In this document: one piece after another, positions 11,566 through 24,492 of the stretch
Numbering within the stretch: position 1 is the first letter of the stretch
Layout: each line of letters begins with the position of its first letter
DNA from: Membranipora membranacea
Taxonomy: Eukaryota > Bryozoa > Gymnolaemata > Cheilostomatida > Membraniporidae
Assembly (NCBI GenBank): GCA_914767715.1
Contig: OU612065.1
Span: forward strand, 2,356,001 to 2,420,000
Direction of reading: 5' to 3'
DNA length: 64,000 bases
Position numbers and translations under genes: made by a program
Notes under the pieces: generated by a model
Databases searched by the model: none
What the model was told of the DNA's origin: nothing
What the model saw: only the letters and a program-made list of their open reading frames with translations

Positions 11566-14500
11566 TTATGTAAATTCAAATAAATTGAGGAGATAAGGAG
11601 ATATTGGTGCAAATAATAAGGCTCACCGAGACAGGTGTAACTTTAGTTCTTGTATTGTAAGCTACATAGAGACTAGCATCAGAGAATCCCCGTCTAGATA
11701 TAGAAGTACCCATAGCATCAGCTCTATCCACCTTGTAGGCACTACAAATATGGAGGCAATCAGAATGTTATAATGATATATTATAATTGTTACCTTTGAT
11801 GACGGACAGATCCCATATAGAATCGCTAACCAACCATGTTTTTTTTGTTAACGCATCTCAAATTGCCATCAATTTAACAATGAATACTATTACTATTGAT
11901 GTAAAATGTGGAACCTAAATAGCAAAAAAGAACAAAGTAGTGCTGGGAGTTGTTTCTTATAAGAGCACGAGAATACAACTCTGCTCATTCACCAATAGTA
12001 ATATTATTACCAACATACTTAGAGGATACGACAATATTAAAGTGCAGAAACTTATGTATGTGCCTTTATATATGATGACTTTTGATAAAACTAATACGGA
12101 TAGCCATGACCAACTATAAATAAAAATCATTACGAGAAAGACTGCGGGCTCAAACTCAATTATATTAATATTTCTAATAAAGACCCCACAGCCAAGCAAG
12201 TATCCTCATCCTGATGGTCCAAAGTACTTACATATTCTATTGAACATGTTATATAGTAAAGTTGCTTTGACCTTGATTGGGTTGCTGGTAGTGGCATTCC
12301 ATTTTCGACCATCTGGTGGTTGATAATAGGATGCAACTTAGAGCCACCGAATGTGATGTAATAGTGTATTAGCTTGACTTATCCATAATGCCTCACAGCT
12401 TTTTTTAGTGAATTATTCCATGACTTCTGCTCGTAATGATGTACCTAGAGAGATGTTGAATTTACACCCTTTCCTCTTAGATTGTGTTAAAATGGATGAT
12501 TTTCGGTGGGAGATTAGCATCCATAAGCCAGCGGATATTATCATCAACACGATGTGGTTTTAAAAAGAGATTATACTAGATCTGCATTATTATTATACGG
12601 TAGTCTAGTCTAGTGAATATGGGCATGAATAAATATAATGAGAGTGAGGTGGAATATCTTATTGCAAGGTACCCACTTGTGGTAAAAACCAACATTGAGC
12701 GGACTAGGTTTGGTCTTCATGTTGTATGTGAGGTTAGCGTCTATGTTGTATGCGGTTTGTCCAAACGCCGAGTCAACAATATCTGCTTTGTAGTTGTCCT
12801 TACCTGTATAAAAGAAAATCCGAATTACAAACAGCCATTTCAGTAAATAACTGATAACAGTGTTAGGGACAATTTAGAAAGGAATCAGGTTCAACACCGA
12901 GAGGCCAGATCTGGATACGCTGTATCCTCTGAGAGAATAAGGAGGTCGAGGAGTGGTATCTGTTGAGGAGTATGTGTTGTTTGTCAAATAATATAGAGTT
13001 AGCAAATATCAATAACAATTCAGTACTGGCTGGGATGGATTTTTACAAAGATTAGACGAATGTTGAGGCAAAGCAAGACATCAAGACAAACCAAGTGGGC
13101 TATGCTCGTTGATTGACAAGTATGATTGAGAAATCTTTATTTTTATACTCATACCTCGCTGATCGCTGACTGTTATTGATAATATAATTCATACAGGCAT
13201 ATACAGTAAAACATAACATGTGTAAGTAAAACCTACCAGGTATCTCAGACATGAGTAAGTCTAGGAATGTTCCTTCACTATCTCGTATATATGCTTCTCT
13301 AGTTGACGGTGATGCTGTATCTCTCAAATCTTCATACAGAGAAAATCGCGCAGACCTCTCATTGAACATCTGAGCTTGTCTTTTACCATTTGCAACTCTT
13401 GGTCCAATATCCTCTTCCATGCGAAATCTGTGGGGGACAATAATAAGAAACTCTCTGTTGGTATGTTGTCATGATTTTTCTCTTAGCTGTGATGCAAAAT
13501 ATAGTTTCTGCTTGCATGTGAGTACTGGTGACTAATACAGTATATGAGGTAAAGTTTTGAAGTCTATATGTATGTAACAGGTAATGTTTGTAAGGGTTGC
13601 GAAGAAATCATCTCAATCATTGCTTATTCATATGGGCACACAGTTTTGCAAACCCAAAATTGAAAAATCGGTAAGTAGATTAATCACCTGGTCAGAGGGA
13701 CATGTCTCTTCAATGGATGGCACAAGATCTGATAGTTCCACTGAGAATATATGACATTTCCATTGTCATCCACATTGGCGATAGTGGTTGGTAGGTAGGC
13801 ATAGTTTTCCTTCAAGCTTTTCCGTCCAGTCGTTGAAGTATAATGAATCTTTGACTTAATAATAACGAGAGTAAAACTTCTAGAAGCAACAAAGATACCA
13901 GAATTGAGAAGGCTTCACAATTTTAGTTGGAAAGAGGCTCACAAAATGTCTGTTATATAGAAAAGCATTCTGCAGTTCAGTAAATCTGGCTGCTCACTCC
14001 AAGAAAGACTTACCTGGAGATCAAAAAAGTTCTTGGCATCGATAGCGTGTCTGGAACTAGCAAATGGTTCATCTATCTTATCTCCATTGGCGACAGTCCA
14101 CTGGCCCTCAAGATAACACAGGTTAGCCTGTAAATCAGTACCAGATTGAGACTGTTTTGTCTACCCCCTACATCAACATCTTGGCTAGATGAAGTTGGAT
14201 TATTTGAGAAAACTCTGTTCTAGTTAAGAATTCAACCATCACATACAAGTACGCTAAAGACTTTTAATTAACACTAATGACATCGTACAGTGAAATACTT
14301 TCTGTAATCCCTCCTTGTATAATCTGAGTTCTGCCAGGCTTTGAACCATTCTCTCATCTCCTCAATCTGTGCTTGCAATGTGGGCTTTGCCAGTACCTGA
14401 AATTTGATATAAGAATGCCCTTAGTAAAACTAGAGGATAACTCTCAAGAGAATAGACAGATTGAGTAAAAATAGGTTTGATGACTCAAACAAAAAAAGTG

Positions 14501-15636
14501 ATAATTGATCGAAATATCAACTCCAAAGCTTTCATTGATATTAAATTATGGAATCCAGCGGACCTACCTGGGGTGGTACCTTTGGGTAAGGTACGAGCTC
14601 TGTTTTTCCATAGTCAAGGCTAGTCTTTGAGGGCATCTGCATCTTATAGTCATTATGTCTAGTTCTAAACTCCACACCATTAAGAACTGCTACCAACTCA
14701 CCCATTCCTACTGTACCAATGTAGTTTGAGTGGTCGTGGATTGCCGCTACTTTCTGATCTGTAATTAAATTTTAAGCATTAACCATAGAAAAAATTGCTC
14801 GCCTTGGTTGTGTTTTATTCTAAAATGATTGTACAATCCTTACCAGAACATAATTATTATGCCCTAAACATGCTCTCACAACTCATACCAGCGCAATACG
14901 ATTCAATTCAGTCTACTGCTTAAAGAATTATAAAAATATCATTGGAACTGAATAACCTTCTCTGGGAAACATACCAACAAATGTAGTAGCAAAGTAAGGT
15001 TTGGATCCAGTTCTGGTGAGCCTGGTTAGTTTGAGTCCAGAATCTCCATGAGAGCGAGTCATCTCCTCTACATAGAGCTGCTGCTGACTCACTTGTCTGG
15101 CTAACGCTGTCATTGTATCCTTCTGAATGTCCTTTGCATCATTCAAAGCCTGGGAACCATTAACATACAAATTTGTATACAAAATTAGTTGTTATATATT
15201 CATGCTGGAAAAAGAAATGTGGTTATGAGATGTGACAAATCCTCAAATCTTATATCCACTTTTATCAACAAATGTGTGTTATTAAGCTACAAGCTTGAGA
15301 TTGACAAAGTGATTAGTGTCTTACATACCTTGAGTTGTCTACTGAGGCTGGTAACAGTCTGCTGAAGTTTATTGAACTGCTGATCTGATACTGCTGCTAT
15401 TGCTGGACTGGCCAGCAAAACAGAGACGCACCAGGCAATGATAGCCCTCTGAAATATAAGCCTATCGTTTTTTTAATCTAGCTGATGTGATCAAGTCGAG
15501 CATTCTTATATGTCCATCAGACATTCAAGTAAGCCATACAGAGAACACATATATCTAATGTTCAACGGCAGCACCTTTTCTTTCACTATAACATTAAAGA
15601 TATATGATTCATAACAAAAACTTTTATTCATACCAT
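7787..15636 (-). CDS. Secreted coiled-coil family protein, tandem copy B (complete, 732 aa)
   Basis: Exons in transcription order: 15634-15636 (ATG), 15329-15448, 14975-15149, 14568-14758, 14289-14396, 14014-14127, 13688-13854, 13237-13427, 12677-12803, 11627-11741, 10929-10979, 10549-10678, 9692-9905, 8860-9064, 8438-8621, 7787-7890. The 2199-nt reading frame is continuous. The signal peptide is about residues 1-20 ([18 protein letters not shown]), with a coiled coil at about 22-75. The conserved core includes HDHSNY (107-112), [17 protein letters not shown] and [22 protein letters not shown]654-X-H656 and H684-X-H686 flank a beta-type segment. The C-terminal module is C704-X7-C712-X3-H716-X5-C722-X2-C725. 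It looks extracellular and perhaps metal-binding (inference). Unlike copies C and D, the 214-bp exon 9692-9905 is uninterrupted where they have an intron. Confidence 0.85.
9231..9690. repeat. 13-bp minisatellite abutting a splice donor of copy B
   Basis: About 35 tandem copies of a 13-bp unit; on the minus strand the unit is GTTATATGTCGCA with C/T and A/G variants. Thirteen is not a multiple of three and the unit has no stop on the minus strand, so three overlapping spurious open frames run through it ([12 protein letters not shown]-type). These are not a gene. The right end of the array is the intron donor GTATGTCACAG that follows exon 9692-9905. Confidence 0.9.
11243..11415 (+). repeat. tRNA-derived SINE, family 1 copy 2
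   Basis: Same head and body as 6551-6775 (GAGGTGGCTCAGTTGGTTAG, then GGGTTCAAATCCCACTGCAG and the CCCCCAGGTGTGCTCCGACC body). It lies in an intron of copy B, opposite in orientation to the gene. Confidence 0.75.
11458..11563. repeat. TA-rich microsatellite
   Basis: A run of TA and TACATA dinucleotide repeats in an intron of copy B, next to the tail of the SINE at 11243. Open frames across it (IYIYIYI) are repeat artefacts. Confidence 0.9.
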
Positions 15637-16621
15637 TGTGATGCTTGATCCAGTAGCGGTGTCCCTTTGGTCACTAATTTATGATACAAATCTACTTTCA
15701 CTTAAAGACTGTTTATCACAGTGGGAGCAAACATCTTGCCGGCGGAACAGACAACACAGCACACACATATATATATATATATATATATTCAGGCCACAGT
15801 TCTAACTTATAAGTTGCGCTGGAACGCAGTCTGATAACATCGCATGTAAATAATGAGATTAGCAATCAAGACCATAGACTTACTAATATATTATTAGTAA
15901 GTCTATGATCAAGACACACATTTAGCCCTTGTTTTTTGTCCCACATTTTTAGTCCTGAGTTGCATGAGCTAAAGTATTACACAGCCTTGATGAGACGAGA
16001 TTATATTTTCCTCAGTTTACGGAAAAACATGAGGGGAAATTGCAATATGAGCTCAAACAAAATTTCCTAGCCAAGTACGGTGACAAGTAAGTTATGGTAT
16101 AAACTTTAATCTCATAGCTATAATTGAATGCTTTCTTTCTCAGTCCACACAAAAAGGAGCGACTTTTAAAATATGAACTTTGTATATAAAATTTATCCAA
16201 ATTTTCTGTATTTCTCTGTATTACTTGCTAATCAAGGTGGAACAATTATATAAATATTATTACAATTAGACGGCATATTTCGTCTATGTGAATTCTTACT
16301 GATAGTGGTAGCAAAAAGCTGACACAAGATCATTACTAAGGCAAGATTTCACCTTACGCATCAATTCTAGTAAATGTATCATGTTTCCCTCTGTGAACTA
16401 TCTGTAATATCTAATATGGAATGTAATATATGTAAAAAGCTAAATCCCAATTTAGTTATAATAATAAAGTGTTAAGCTTAGCTGTGTACAACAAAACCTT
16501 AAACTTGAAAGGAGCCATTGGAAGTTCAATTTGTGATATATTCACAAACCTTGCTGTCAGAAACAGGGTATGGGAAAAAAATGATGTATGATAAGAGATG
16601 AATATGACTATTCGAATCAGG
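15637..16621. other. Intergenic spacer between copies B and C
   Basis: No gene is seen. It holds a short TA microsatellite (about 15765-15789), a 35-bp palindrome (15873-15907) and the presumed promoter of copy B. No clear TATA box is seen for B. Confidence 0.5.
15873..15907. repeat. 35-bp perfect palindrome
   Basis: The 16-base arm CATAGACTTACTAATA and its exact complement are separated by three bases. It resembles in size, but not in sequence, the palindromes at 6245 and 49368. Confidence 0.7.
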
Positions 16622-19600
16622 TCATGAATAGAATGGATATCCTCCTTTACAATCTGTACAATATAATCGTCCTTGATGTCCGTCCCAGCATACTCCGTAA
16701 TTCCTGTCATCACACTTCTTAATGCGTGCTGAAAAAGACATACACCCAACCATGAGTGTGGCATTCTGTTCTATACAGTAGGTCTTTTTAGACTACCCTA
16801 TTAAAGGAGCCCCCTTAATTGCAGTTGGCTTGTGTGCGGTAGATACCCAATAACTTTGCCCACCGTTGCCGGCTACAGTTTTTCGAAGAGGCAGAGGGAG
16901 ATCTTTATAGTGCATGCAAGCACACAGTAGACCTCCTATATTTAAGGTTCTGATCAAAACAGTCCTGGCCAGGATGAATGGCTTGCCAGTGGCAAATCAG
17001 AAATGATGGCTGGCGCCAGGAATCGAACCTGGATCATAAGATCACAAGTCATTGCCCTTAACCGTCAGACAACTCCTGACTCCTAAATTGAGTGTGGTTG
17101 CGCGGTTGTCGATGGACTTTATTATTGCTGACACCATCATTTTCATATCACCAATAACATTGCATAGCATCTCATAACATTGTATAGCATTGCATCTCAT
17201 AACATTGTATAGCATTGCATCTCATAACATTGTATAGCATTGCATCTCATAACATTGCATAGCATTGCATATCAGCGCATAATATTACATAGAAAGGCAT
17301 AACATTTCATAGAAACACATAACATTGCATAACATGACATACATAATATCACTATCGCTATCGCTATTACTCCTTGATAATATATTGTAATATATAGATT
17401 ATATATTACATTGCAGTGAGGCTTACCAAGATTGTAATTTTTTTGCTGTTCGAGTACAAGCTGATGGCTATGGCCAGCGTTTGTAGAGGTGGCCACTTTT
17501 ACATATTTGCCAGCTTTAAGTTGCTCAACATCTGACATAGTCAGTTCCACAGTGTGCACGTGGGGTGCGTTAGGTACTTCCGTTGACATACTTGTCTCAA
17601 AAAGAAATACCTGTAATAGAGATGGAACCGATTGTATAATTTAAAATATGACATACATGATCATAGTCTAAGTTTTGTTTGAAATCAGATAAGACGGTAC
17701 TGTCCTGGACAGTAAAGACTCGTGGTCAATTAGTTCAATAGTTCACAGTAGTCCTAATGCCGGCGGTGAGTATTCATACCTCTTCTACAGTGTCGTTATC
17801 CGTCTGCTTTAGATCAGGGTAGAGATTTAGATATTTGTGCTTCTTCAGAGTCATGTCAGTCAAAGCACTCAGATCTTTATATATGGAATTTCCGTGATCA
17901 TGAATCGGCATTATGGGATATCTGATCCTTATCTGCCCTATACCTGGGATTTTATTGGTTATGATTGGGATCCCACTCTCAACTGTTCGCCTGGTAATTA
18001 AAAAGAACATCTAAAGAAAACAAATAGTGTGTGAGTTATCTTCTGAATGTTCATGAAGAGACAACTCAAAAGTAGTTCTTATTACACCAGGGAGTTTGGG
18101 ACCCCTGATTACACTATGAATCCTACATGTTTGATAGGCCAGAGTTTGACATAGATCGATTAGTTCATCAGATCACAGTTTGTTACATTAACTACATTAA
18201 TCTTGTCACCTATGTGGCTCTAGTTCATAAGGAGGGACGCAGATAATACAAACCTTATGATACCACGGCGATCAAGAACGCCTTTCACTCGTAATCCAGG
18301 AATGTCAGAAGGCTTCATATTCCATGCTCTTGTCAGATCCTTAGCTGTAATATTGCAATAGTCACAGTAAGATACAGGAAGGAGGAGAATCTCTGGGGTA
18401 ACGATAGTACTACATATTACTATAGGGAATACATAATTCTCTAGAGAAAACATATAACTATAGGGAATACATATGACTATAGGGAACGTGTGTGCTTTTA
18501 AGTGACCAAAGTCTTCCCATAGTACAATGACGATAACGTTGCTGTCAGTTGTGTGATCACTTATGTGAAGTTATAACATACCATAGAACTCAAAGGGGGT
18601 GATATAATAGAACTGGTTACTGACTCCATAGTAAGCCCGATCTGGTGTGAGTACGCCGTTACGCTTCACTCCCTGCTTCAGCTGAGTAGTGACAGGTGCT
18701 CTCTTGTCTGTTATCAGAAATCAGAACTGAATGTAGTTGATGAAAAAGCAAATCATGCCGAGATTTATTTACTATGAATGCCATACTTGATCATTCTGTA
18801 TAAAAACATTTAATTGATTACGGTATTCTACTTACCGCTATGAAAATGCAGTCTGAAAGGATTCCATGTCTGAAGAGGTGTTGTGTATATAATCTCGAGA
18901 GGTATAGCATAAGATACCCGGCTGGAGATTCTGTTACAGTCATCCTTCTTAGCACATTTTCTATCCTACCGATAATAAAATAAGACAATTTTGTGGTATT
19001 TTCCACATCCACAATAAAAAAAACGCAATTCAATAATAAATACAGTCAAGAAGAAGTGAATATCATCTTGTAAGATTTCACACTTCACAACGCGCGGGTG
19101 TCACATCTTTATTATAAGTGCCAATCAAAGTTTCCCTAACTTGCTTACCTTACGTAACTTTCCGGTGCATTTCAAGGCTTTCTTACATCTTCCATCAACC
19201 TGTAAAAAAATAGTATTACTGCTGTGGTCTGCTGTGTTCTGTTCTGCTGTTGTCGGATCCTTTCATGACAACACAATTTAATTGATGGCATTTAATTTTC
19301 TGATTTGGCACTTAACGCAAAATACAGTTGCTGATACAAATTGTGAGTGGTAATAGTTTTGTCAAGCCTGAATGTTCTGTTAATGAAAGCATACAAACCG
19401 AGACAGGCGTTATTTTCGAGGCGCTGTTGAATGCGATGTAAAGATTTTGGTCTGAAAATCCTCTTCTATATATGTTGGCTCCCATTGCATCCTTAGTCGG
19501 TAACTTATAGGCGCTGAATCAGAGAATCAACATGCCATAAACCAAGAAGAGAACGTGATTGATATAACAAAGTCAAGATAGGATCCATACTTCAAGTTGT

Positions 19601-22600
19601 TTTGTGATGAATACCAAACACAAGACAACAAAATCTAGCTTTGGACGAAAGGCATACCATACAATACCATACCATGCGAAATCATTTGAGTGAAGAAATA
19701 AACGCGAAATGTATATACTTGTGATAATATCCAACATTCAGAGGTTTGTCAACACCGACTTTTCCATTCATTGGATACGGAACAGATCCAAATATAGGTT
19801 CTCCTGTTATGTTAGCCACATAGTTATCCTTCCCTATAAACACAACATGGATCTCCTCACTTGAACTTAGTGGTTATGTTATATTAATATTATAAATGCA
19901 TATTATATTAATCTTATTTTGGTGTTAAGATGAATGGCATATATCAAGTGGGTTGCCAATAAACTAATATCACAGGGGTGGATATAAGGGGTTAGCACTA
20001 GGAGGACGCCCCTCCCCCCTTAAACAATCTGTATCTCGTAATGTGTGTGAATCCGTAGTTTGAAAGTGTTCTCTCAAATTGAGGGGAGCCTGGTCTATCT
20101 GTCGCTGAATACCGACTGCTTAAAACCAAGATATGAGCTGATGGGCCCATAATGGCTTAATACAATAAAATGGTTCATGGCTAGTGATTGGTTGCTGGAC
20201 AGAAGGAGTCTTGTAAGCTGACAAGATCAAGGGTGAATATCTCTCAGAATCAGATAAAGAAGATAAAGATAATGAAGTACACTTTACCTGGTATCTCTGC
20301 CATTAGCTTATCAAGATAACTTCCTGTCCATGGCATCACAAATTTGTCTCTTTTGGAAAAATCCACGGAATTACTTGTTGTCTCATAAAGAGAAAATCGT
20401 GCAGATCTTTCAGCTGACATTTTCCAGACAGGTTTACCATTAGCGACACGAGCGTGTAGGTCGTCTTCAAGCCGAAACCTACAATTTGAATAGGAACTTA
20501 TTACAGCGAATGGAAAGTTACTAACTCATGATGAGATGTTTAAAAAATGCTTAAAAGTATCGCACCATTTTGTGAATGAAAATACGCTGAGGAGAAAAAG
20601 TATGCTCACCAACACACAGGGGTGGCTTGATGCTTCAGCATCAGGTCTGAGAATATCATATATCATATAAGAACGCTTGACTCATGTTTCTGGCTCAAGA
20701 CCTGTGTATTATGCAGTGGTGCACCACTGTATGTTGTATCCTGAAGGTGGTCCGATATTCAAGTTACAAATTTTTGATTTTGAAAGTTTCTTGTCAATTT
20801 TGAGGTTCTCTAGCGGATTTTTCCTTCAACTCTTTCATATTAAAGTTAAGATGTATTCTCTTTAATGGATTAAGGTCTAGACCTGGCCTGGTAGAGTATA
20901 TGGCTCTGCAGGATAGCCCAAAACATAATAATAGTCCTACAACAAAATATCTGTGAGTTAATAATCCGGTGATACTGACATTGTGTGCATTCTGTCAAAA
21001 CCTACAACTTTTCGAGGATGTTGTGATTCACATAGCCCGAGGAAAATTTGCCCTAAAAAAATATCAGTACTATATCATTATCAACTCGGGTAGACATGCT
21101 TAAACTTCTGCTCACACTCATAAAACAGTATCTTTGTTAAGTACCTGTTAAGTGGTATGTGTTGTTTTAGAGGGTGGCAGAGTATTTTATAGTTCCATTG
21201 AGAATACAGGATATTGCCATTTTCATCCACATCAGCGATGGTCGTTGGTAGATATGCAATATTCTCTCCGGTATTCTTCATACCTGTAGCCGAGGTGTAG
21301 CGAACCTTCTCCTACAAGAACAACCATTCTATTTATGAAAAATGAAGTCCACTGACATAAAATCATACATGAAACATCAAAAATTAGCTCTCAACTAAAA
21401 AAGAAATGAAATGCTGAACCATCAAGAATTATAAAATTATTCAAAGTTTCTCTGTAATTGAGCCCACCTGGAGATCAAAAAAGCTTTTAGCGTCGATAGC
21501 ATGTCTGTCACTCGTAAACGGTTCATCAATAGTGTCGGGCGATGCATTTGTCCACATACCCTCCAAGTAACATAAGTTAGCCTTTAACACGAATACAGCA
21601 GAGTGATAATACAGATGCATAGATGTTGCTCTTGTGACATTCATGATATGCTATATAAAATTGTCAACAAGCACCGCAGTAACTAAGTTTTTGAATTCAC
21701 CATTTTCCTACTTACTAGAGAAAACACCTCTTATCTTAAAAAAACAACTTTAATCTTTAAAATTTCAAAACATTTTTCTTTTCATATGACTATGAGTTCT
21801 CAAATTAGAGCATTTTAATGATTTCAAATAAATCTATGTTTTGTTGTTAAATTTTTAAAGAATATAAACCTTATATGGGAACTGACTGAATGCTTCATGT
21901 GGTCCATAACCAAACTAGTTTTTATAATAAGAAGGTGCAAATGAATTGCATAATTGTTTGTCGCTTAGCTAAAATTGCGCTATGTTGGCACAAACCCAAA
22001 TTTGAAGTTTTCCTGTTTCCCAACAGTATCTTTACTCGTAAAACTACTTTATAATATCCTTACCTTGAAGTATTTACGATAATCTCTCACTGTATGATTA
22101 GAGGATTTCCAGGCTTTGAACCACTCTCTCAACTCTTTAACTTGTCCGGACAGAGTTCGGTGCCTCAAAACCTGTTTGTAATTATTGTCATGGTCAATAT
22201 TTTCGTAGAGGTTTTCACTAAAGTCAGTTATAATGAATTGATAACAACTCGCTGAAAGAGCTATGGTGTAAATTACCAACTTTTTTTTACAAACATTTGG
22301 TACTGGCGTGATCACAGACTACAATAACTGGATAATGAGGTTAGAAAGTACGCCAGATAGCACAACAAGCCTTCATCAAATCAACAGGTTGTTGACGAGG
22401 TTGAATACAAAACTCCAAGCCTGTTAATCGTAGATTATTGTGTAAATGTCTTATAAGACAATGGTATGTAACTGGCATGTTATGCATTGAACTATTTGTC
22501 ACAGCTTCCAGGTAATTGGTTTAAATTGGGCAGTTTGGTTTAGTTTATGTCAAGGCTTAACCAAGACCATAAAATCAGAATGTCTGTATTCTCTCCCATA

Positions 22601-24030
22601 ATTTGACGTTTCACACAAATTGTAAGTTGTGGCGAGTTTAACCTGGCAGTATGTTACCTATCTTACTCCACCAAAGTCAAATGAATGATTATTATTAACG
22701 CGTCACCTCTGGAGGTACTTGTGGGTAAGGTATCTCCTCTGTAGCTCCATACTGTTTAGATGTTGTGGAGGGCATTCTTAGTTTATAATCATTGTGTCTG
22801 GTTCTAAACTCGACACCATTCAACACAGCTATTATCTCCCCCATGCCGATAAGATTTTTATAGCTTGAGTGGGTATGAATAGCAGCTACCTTCTGATCTG
22901 TAGGTATATTAGAAATATATTTTAAGGTAGTGTGTTATAATCTGCTCTCTAGTAGTGTATATTGGTGCAATCACAAAGTCCAATACCTGTGTGTCTGTCA
23001 ACTATTAGTGAATGAGAGACTGATATTATAAAATAAGGACCTAAACTCCGACTACCTCACTCAATATCATTCAATCACTCTTACCAACAAATGTAGTAGC
23101 GAAGTAAGGTTTGGATCCAGTCCTTGTGAGCCTGGTTAGTTTAAGTCCAGAATCTCCGTGAGAACGAGTCATCTCCTCTACATAGAGCTGCTGCTGACTC
23201 ACCTGTCTGGCTAAAGCTGTCATTGTATCCTTCTGAATCTCGTATGACTTTGCCATTAACTAAATAAATTAAAAAATAATGACGGTTGTGTTACACATCC
23301 TCAGATATGGGGGGGGCTCACTGTGATGTGTTCAAACAAAATTAGCACTTAGTGCAACGTAAATTTCCTCCGATGAAACGGCTTCTTCATTTCTGTGATT
23401 GCAGTAATACTAAAAAACTCACATCCAAATATTCTCGCTACCCTATGATAAATTGCGAAAAATCTTGATGTTACTTGTTTTTTTTTTCTGTATCAGTACG
23501 GGTATACAAACTGTATACTGTCGTGGCACAGGAGCATTTGAAGTCAGGTGCCCTTCCTGACACCACGGTGATCCGCTGGGAATTAAGCACGGGACCTCTC
23601 GATTGAAAGACTTATGTCCTACCCATTGCACGAAGGCCACTCCCAATTGCAGTAATACTAGACAACATGAAACAATTTTGAAACAGATGAACTAATAAAT
23701 TGATAAATTTAATTGCAAAAGCTGTGCAAAGAGTATCACCTCAATAGTGGCCTTTAGCTGTTGAAATTCATGATCTGACACGGATAAAGTCCACCATACA
23801 CATTGCTGAAGTACCAATGTGAACAAAACACTTTGTATACTGCTCATCTTCTGCAAAGAGGTAAGTGTATAACATCTTCTCATAGGGATACAGTTTTTTT
23901 ATAAGCGAGCATTAAAACTGATGTCTTCCATAAGGCAGTTTTAAAATACTATAAGTAAAATGTTGCAAAACATAGCATAAATCAATGTACATATAAAGTC
24001 ATGAGAACAAAACACTAAGTCACCTACCAT
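16622..24030 (-). CDS. Secreted coiled-coil family protein, tandem copy C (complete, 729 aa)
   Basis: Exons: 24028-24030 (ATG), 23740-23850, 23085-23259, 22707-22897, 22064-22171, 21468-21581, 21145-21311, 20288-20478, 19719-19833, 19399-19513, 19149-19199, 18836-18965, 18582-18707, 18254-18344, 17780-17990, 17427-17610, 16622-16728. The frame is continuous (2190 nt). The leader is MKMSSIQSVLFTLVLQQC; a second ATG two codons in could also serve as the start. The same core blocks as B follow. The His box is HVHTVELT followed by GHSHQLVL. The C-terminus is C-X7-C-X3-H-X5-C-X2-C with GYPFYS before the stop. A 156-bp segment spanning most of exon 17780-17990 is nearly identical to copy D. The region equal to B's 214-bp exon is split here into 126 and 91 bp. 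Confidence 0.85.
16800..17090 (-). repeat. tRNA-derived SINE, family 2
   Basis: On the minus strand there is an A-box-like TGTCTGACGGTTAAGGGC and a B box CAGGTTCGATTCCTGG about 40 bases later, followed by a non-tRNA body. The acceptor stem does not close, so it is SINE-like and not a tRNA. The limits are approximate, and it lies in the last intron of copy C. Confidence 0.55.
17150..17340. repeat. About 25-bp AT-rich tandem repeat
   Basis: Repeats of CATAACATTGTATAGCATTG and derivatives that degrade to the right. It lies in the last intron of copy C. Confidence 0.8.
23490..23645 (-). repeat. tRNA-derived SINE, family 3
   Basis: On the minus strand a head with GTGCAATGGGTAGGAC (A-box-like) and GTCCCGTGCTTAATTCCC (B-box-like) is followed by CAGGAAGGGCACCTGACTTC. 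That last segment resembles conserved SINE bodies I know from other invertebrates (recalled, not searched). It lies in an intron of copy C. Confidence 0.5.
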
Positions 24031-24492
24031 CTTCACTTGTCAGACTGCAATGATTGTTCACTGAAACCCAGACAGATGAAGACTGACTGAATTAGTTACA
24101 GATGTTAAGAGGGAGGGGCGTAGGTTGCTCTCTACACAAGTAGGATTATGTTAGTGGGATGGTGAGGCTAGATTTATAGGTGTGGGAGATGTCAGTGTGT
24201 GTGCCTCACCCTGCTTCACCGTCACACCGGTTATTTACTATAATAATCAGTCATTTGAAGTCGCGAGTATAATTGTAGGGTTCTTGAAAACAATCTGTTA
24301 GACGAAAAAAACCTCGGGAGAGCTTTTATCTTTATTAACCTGTAATAAGTAATTGATAGTGATTCACCCAGACAACGTTACAGCATAAATACCATAATGA
24401 GATGGAGCCTGGAAATAAATCATTATTGTCTGTTCAGGAAATATTCAGGGTGTGGTTGAACAAGTAATGAGGTTAAGTCACTGTCTCTTCTG
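24031..24492. promoter_or_regulatory. 462-bp spacer holding copy C promoter and copy D 3' end
   Basis: The gap between the start of C and the stop of D is only 462 bp. On the minus strand CCTATAAATC (about 24173-24182) lies roughly 145 bases upstream of the C start codon and is a plausible TATA box. The copy D poly(A) signal AATAAA is at 24331-24336, 157 bases after its stop. Confidence 0.45.
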
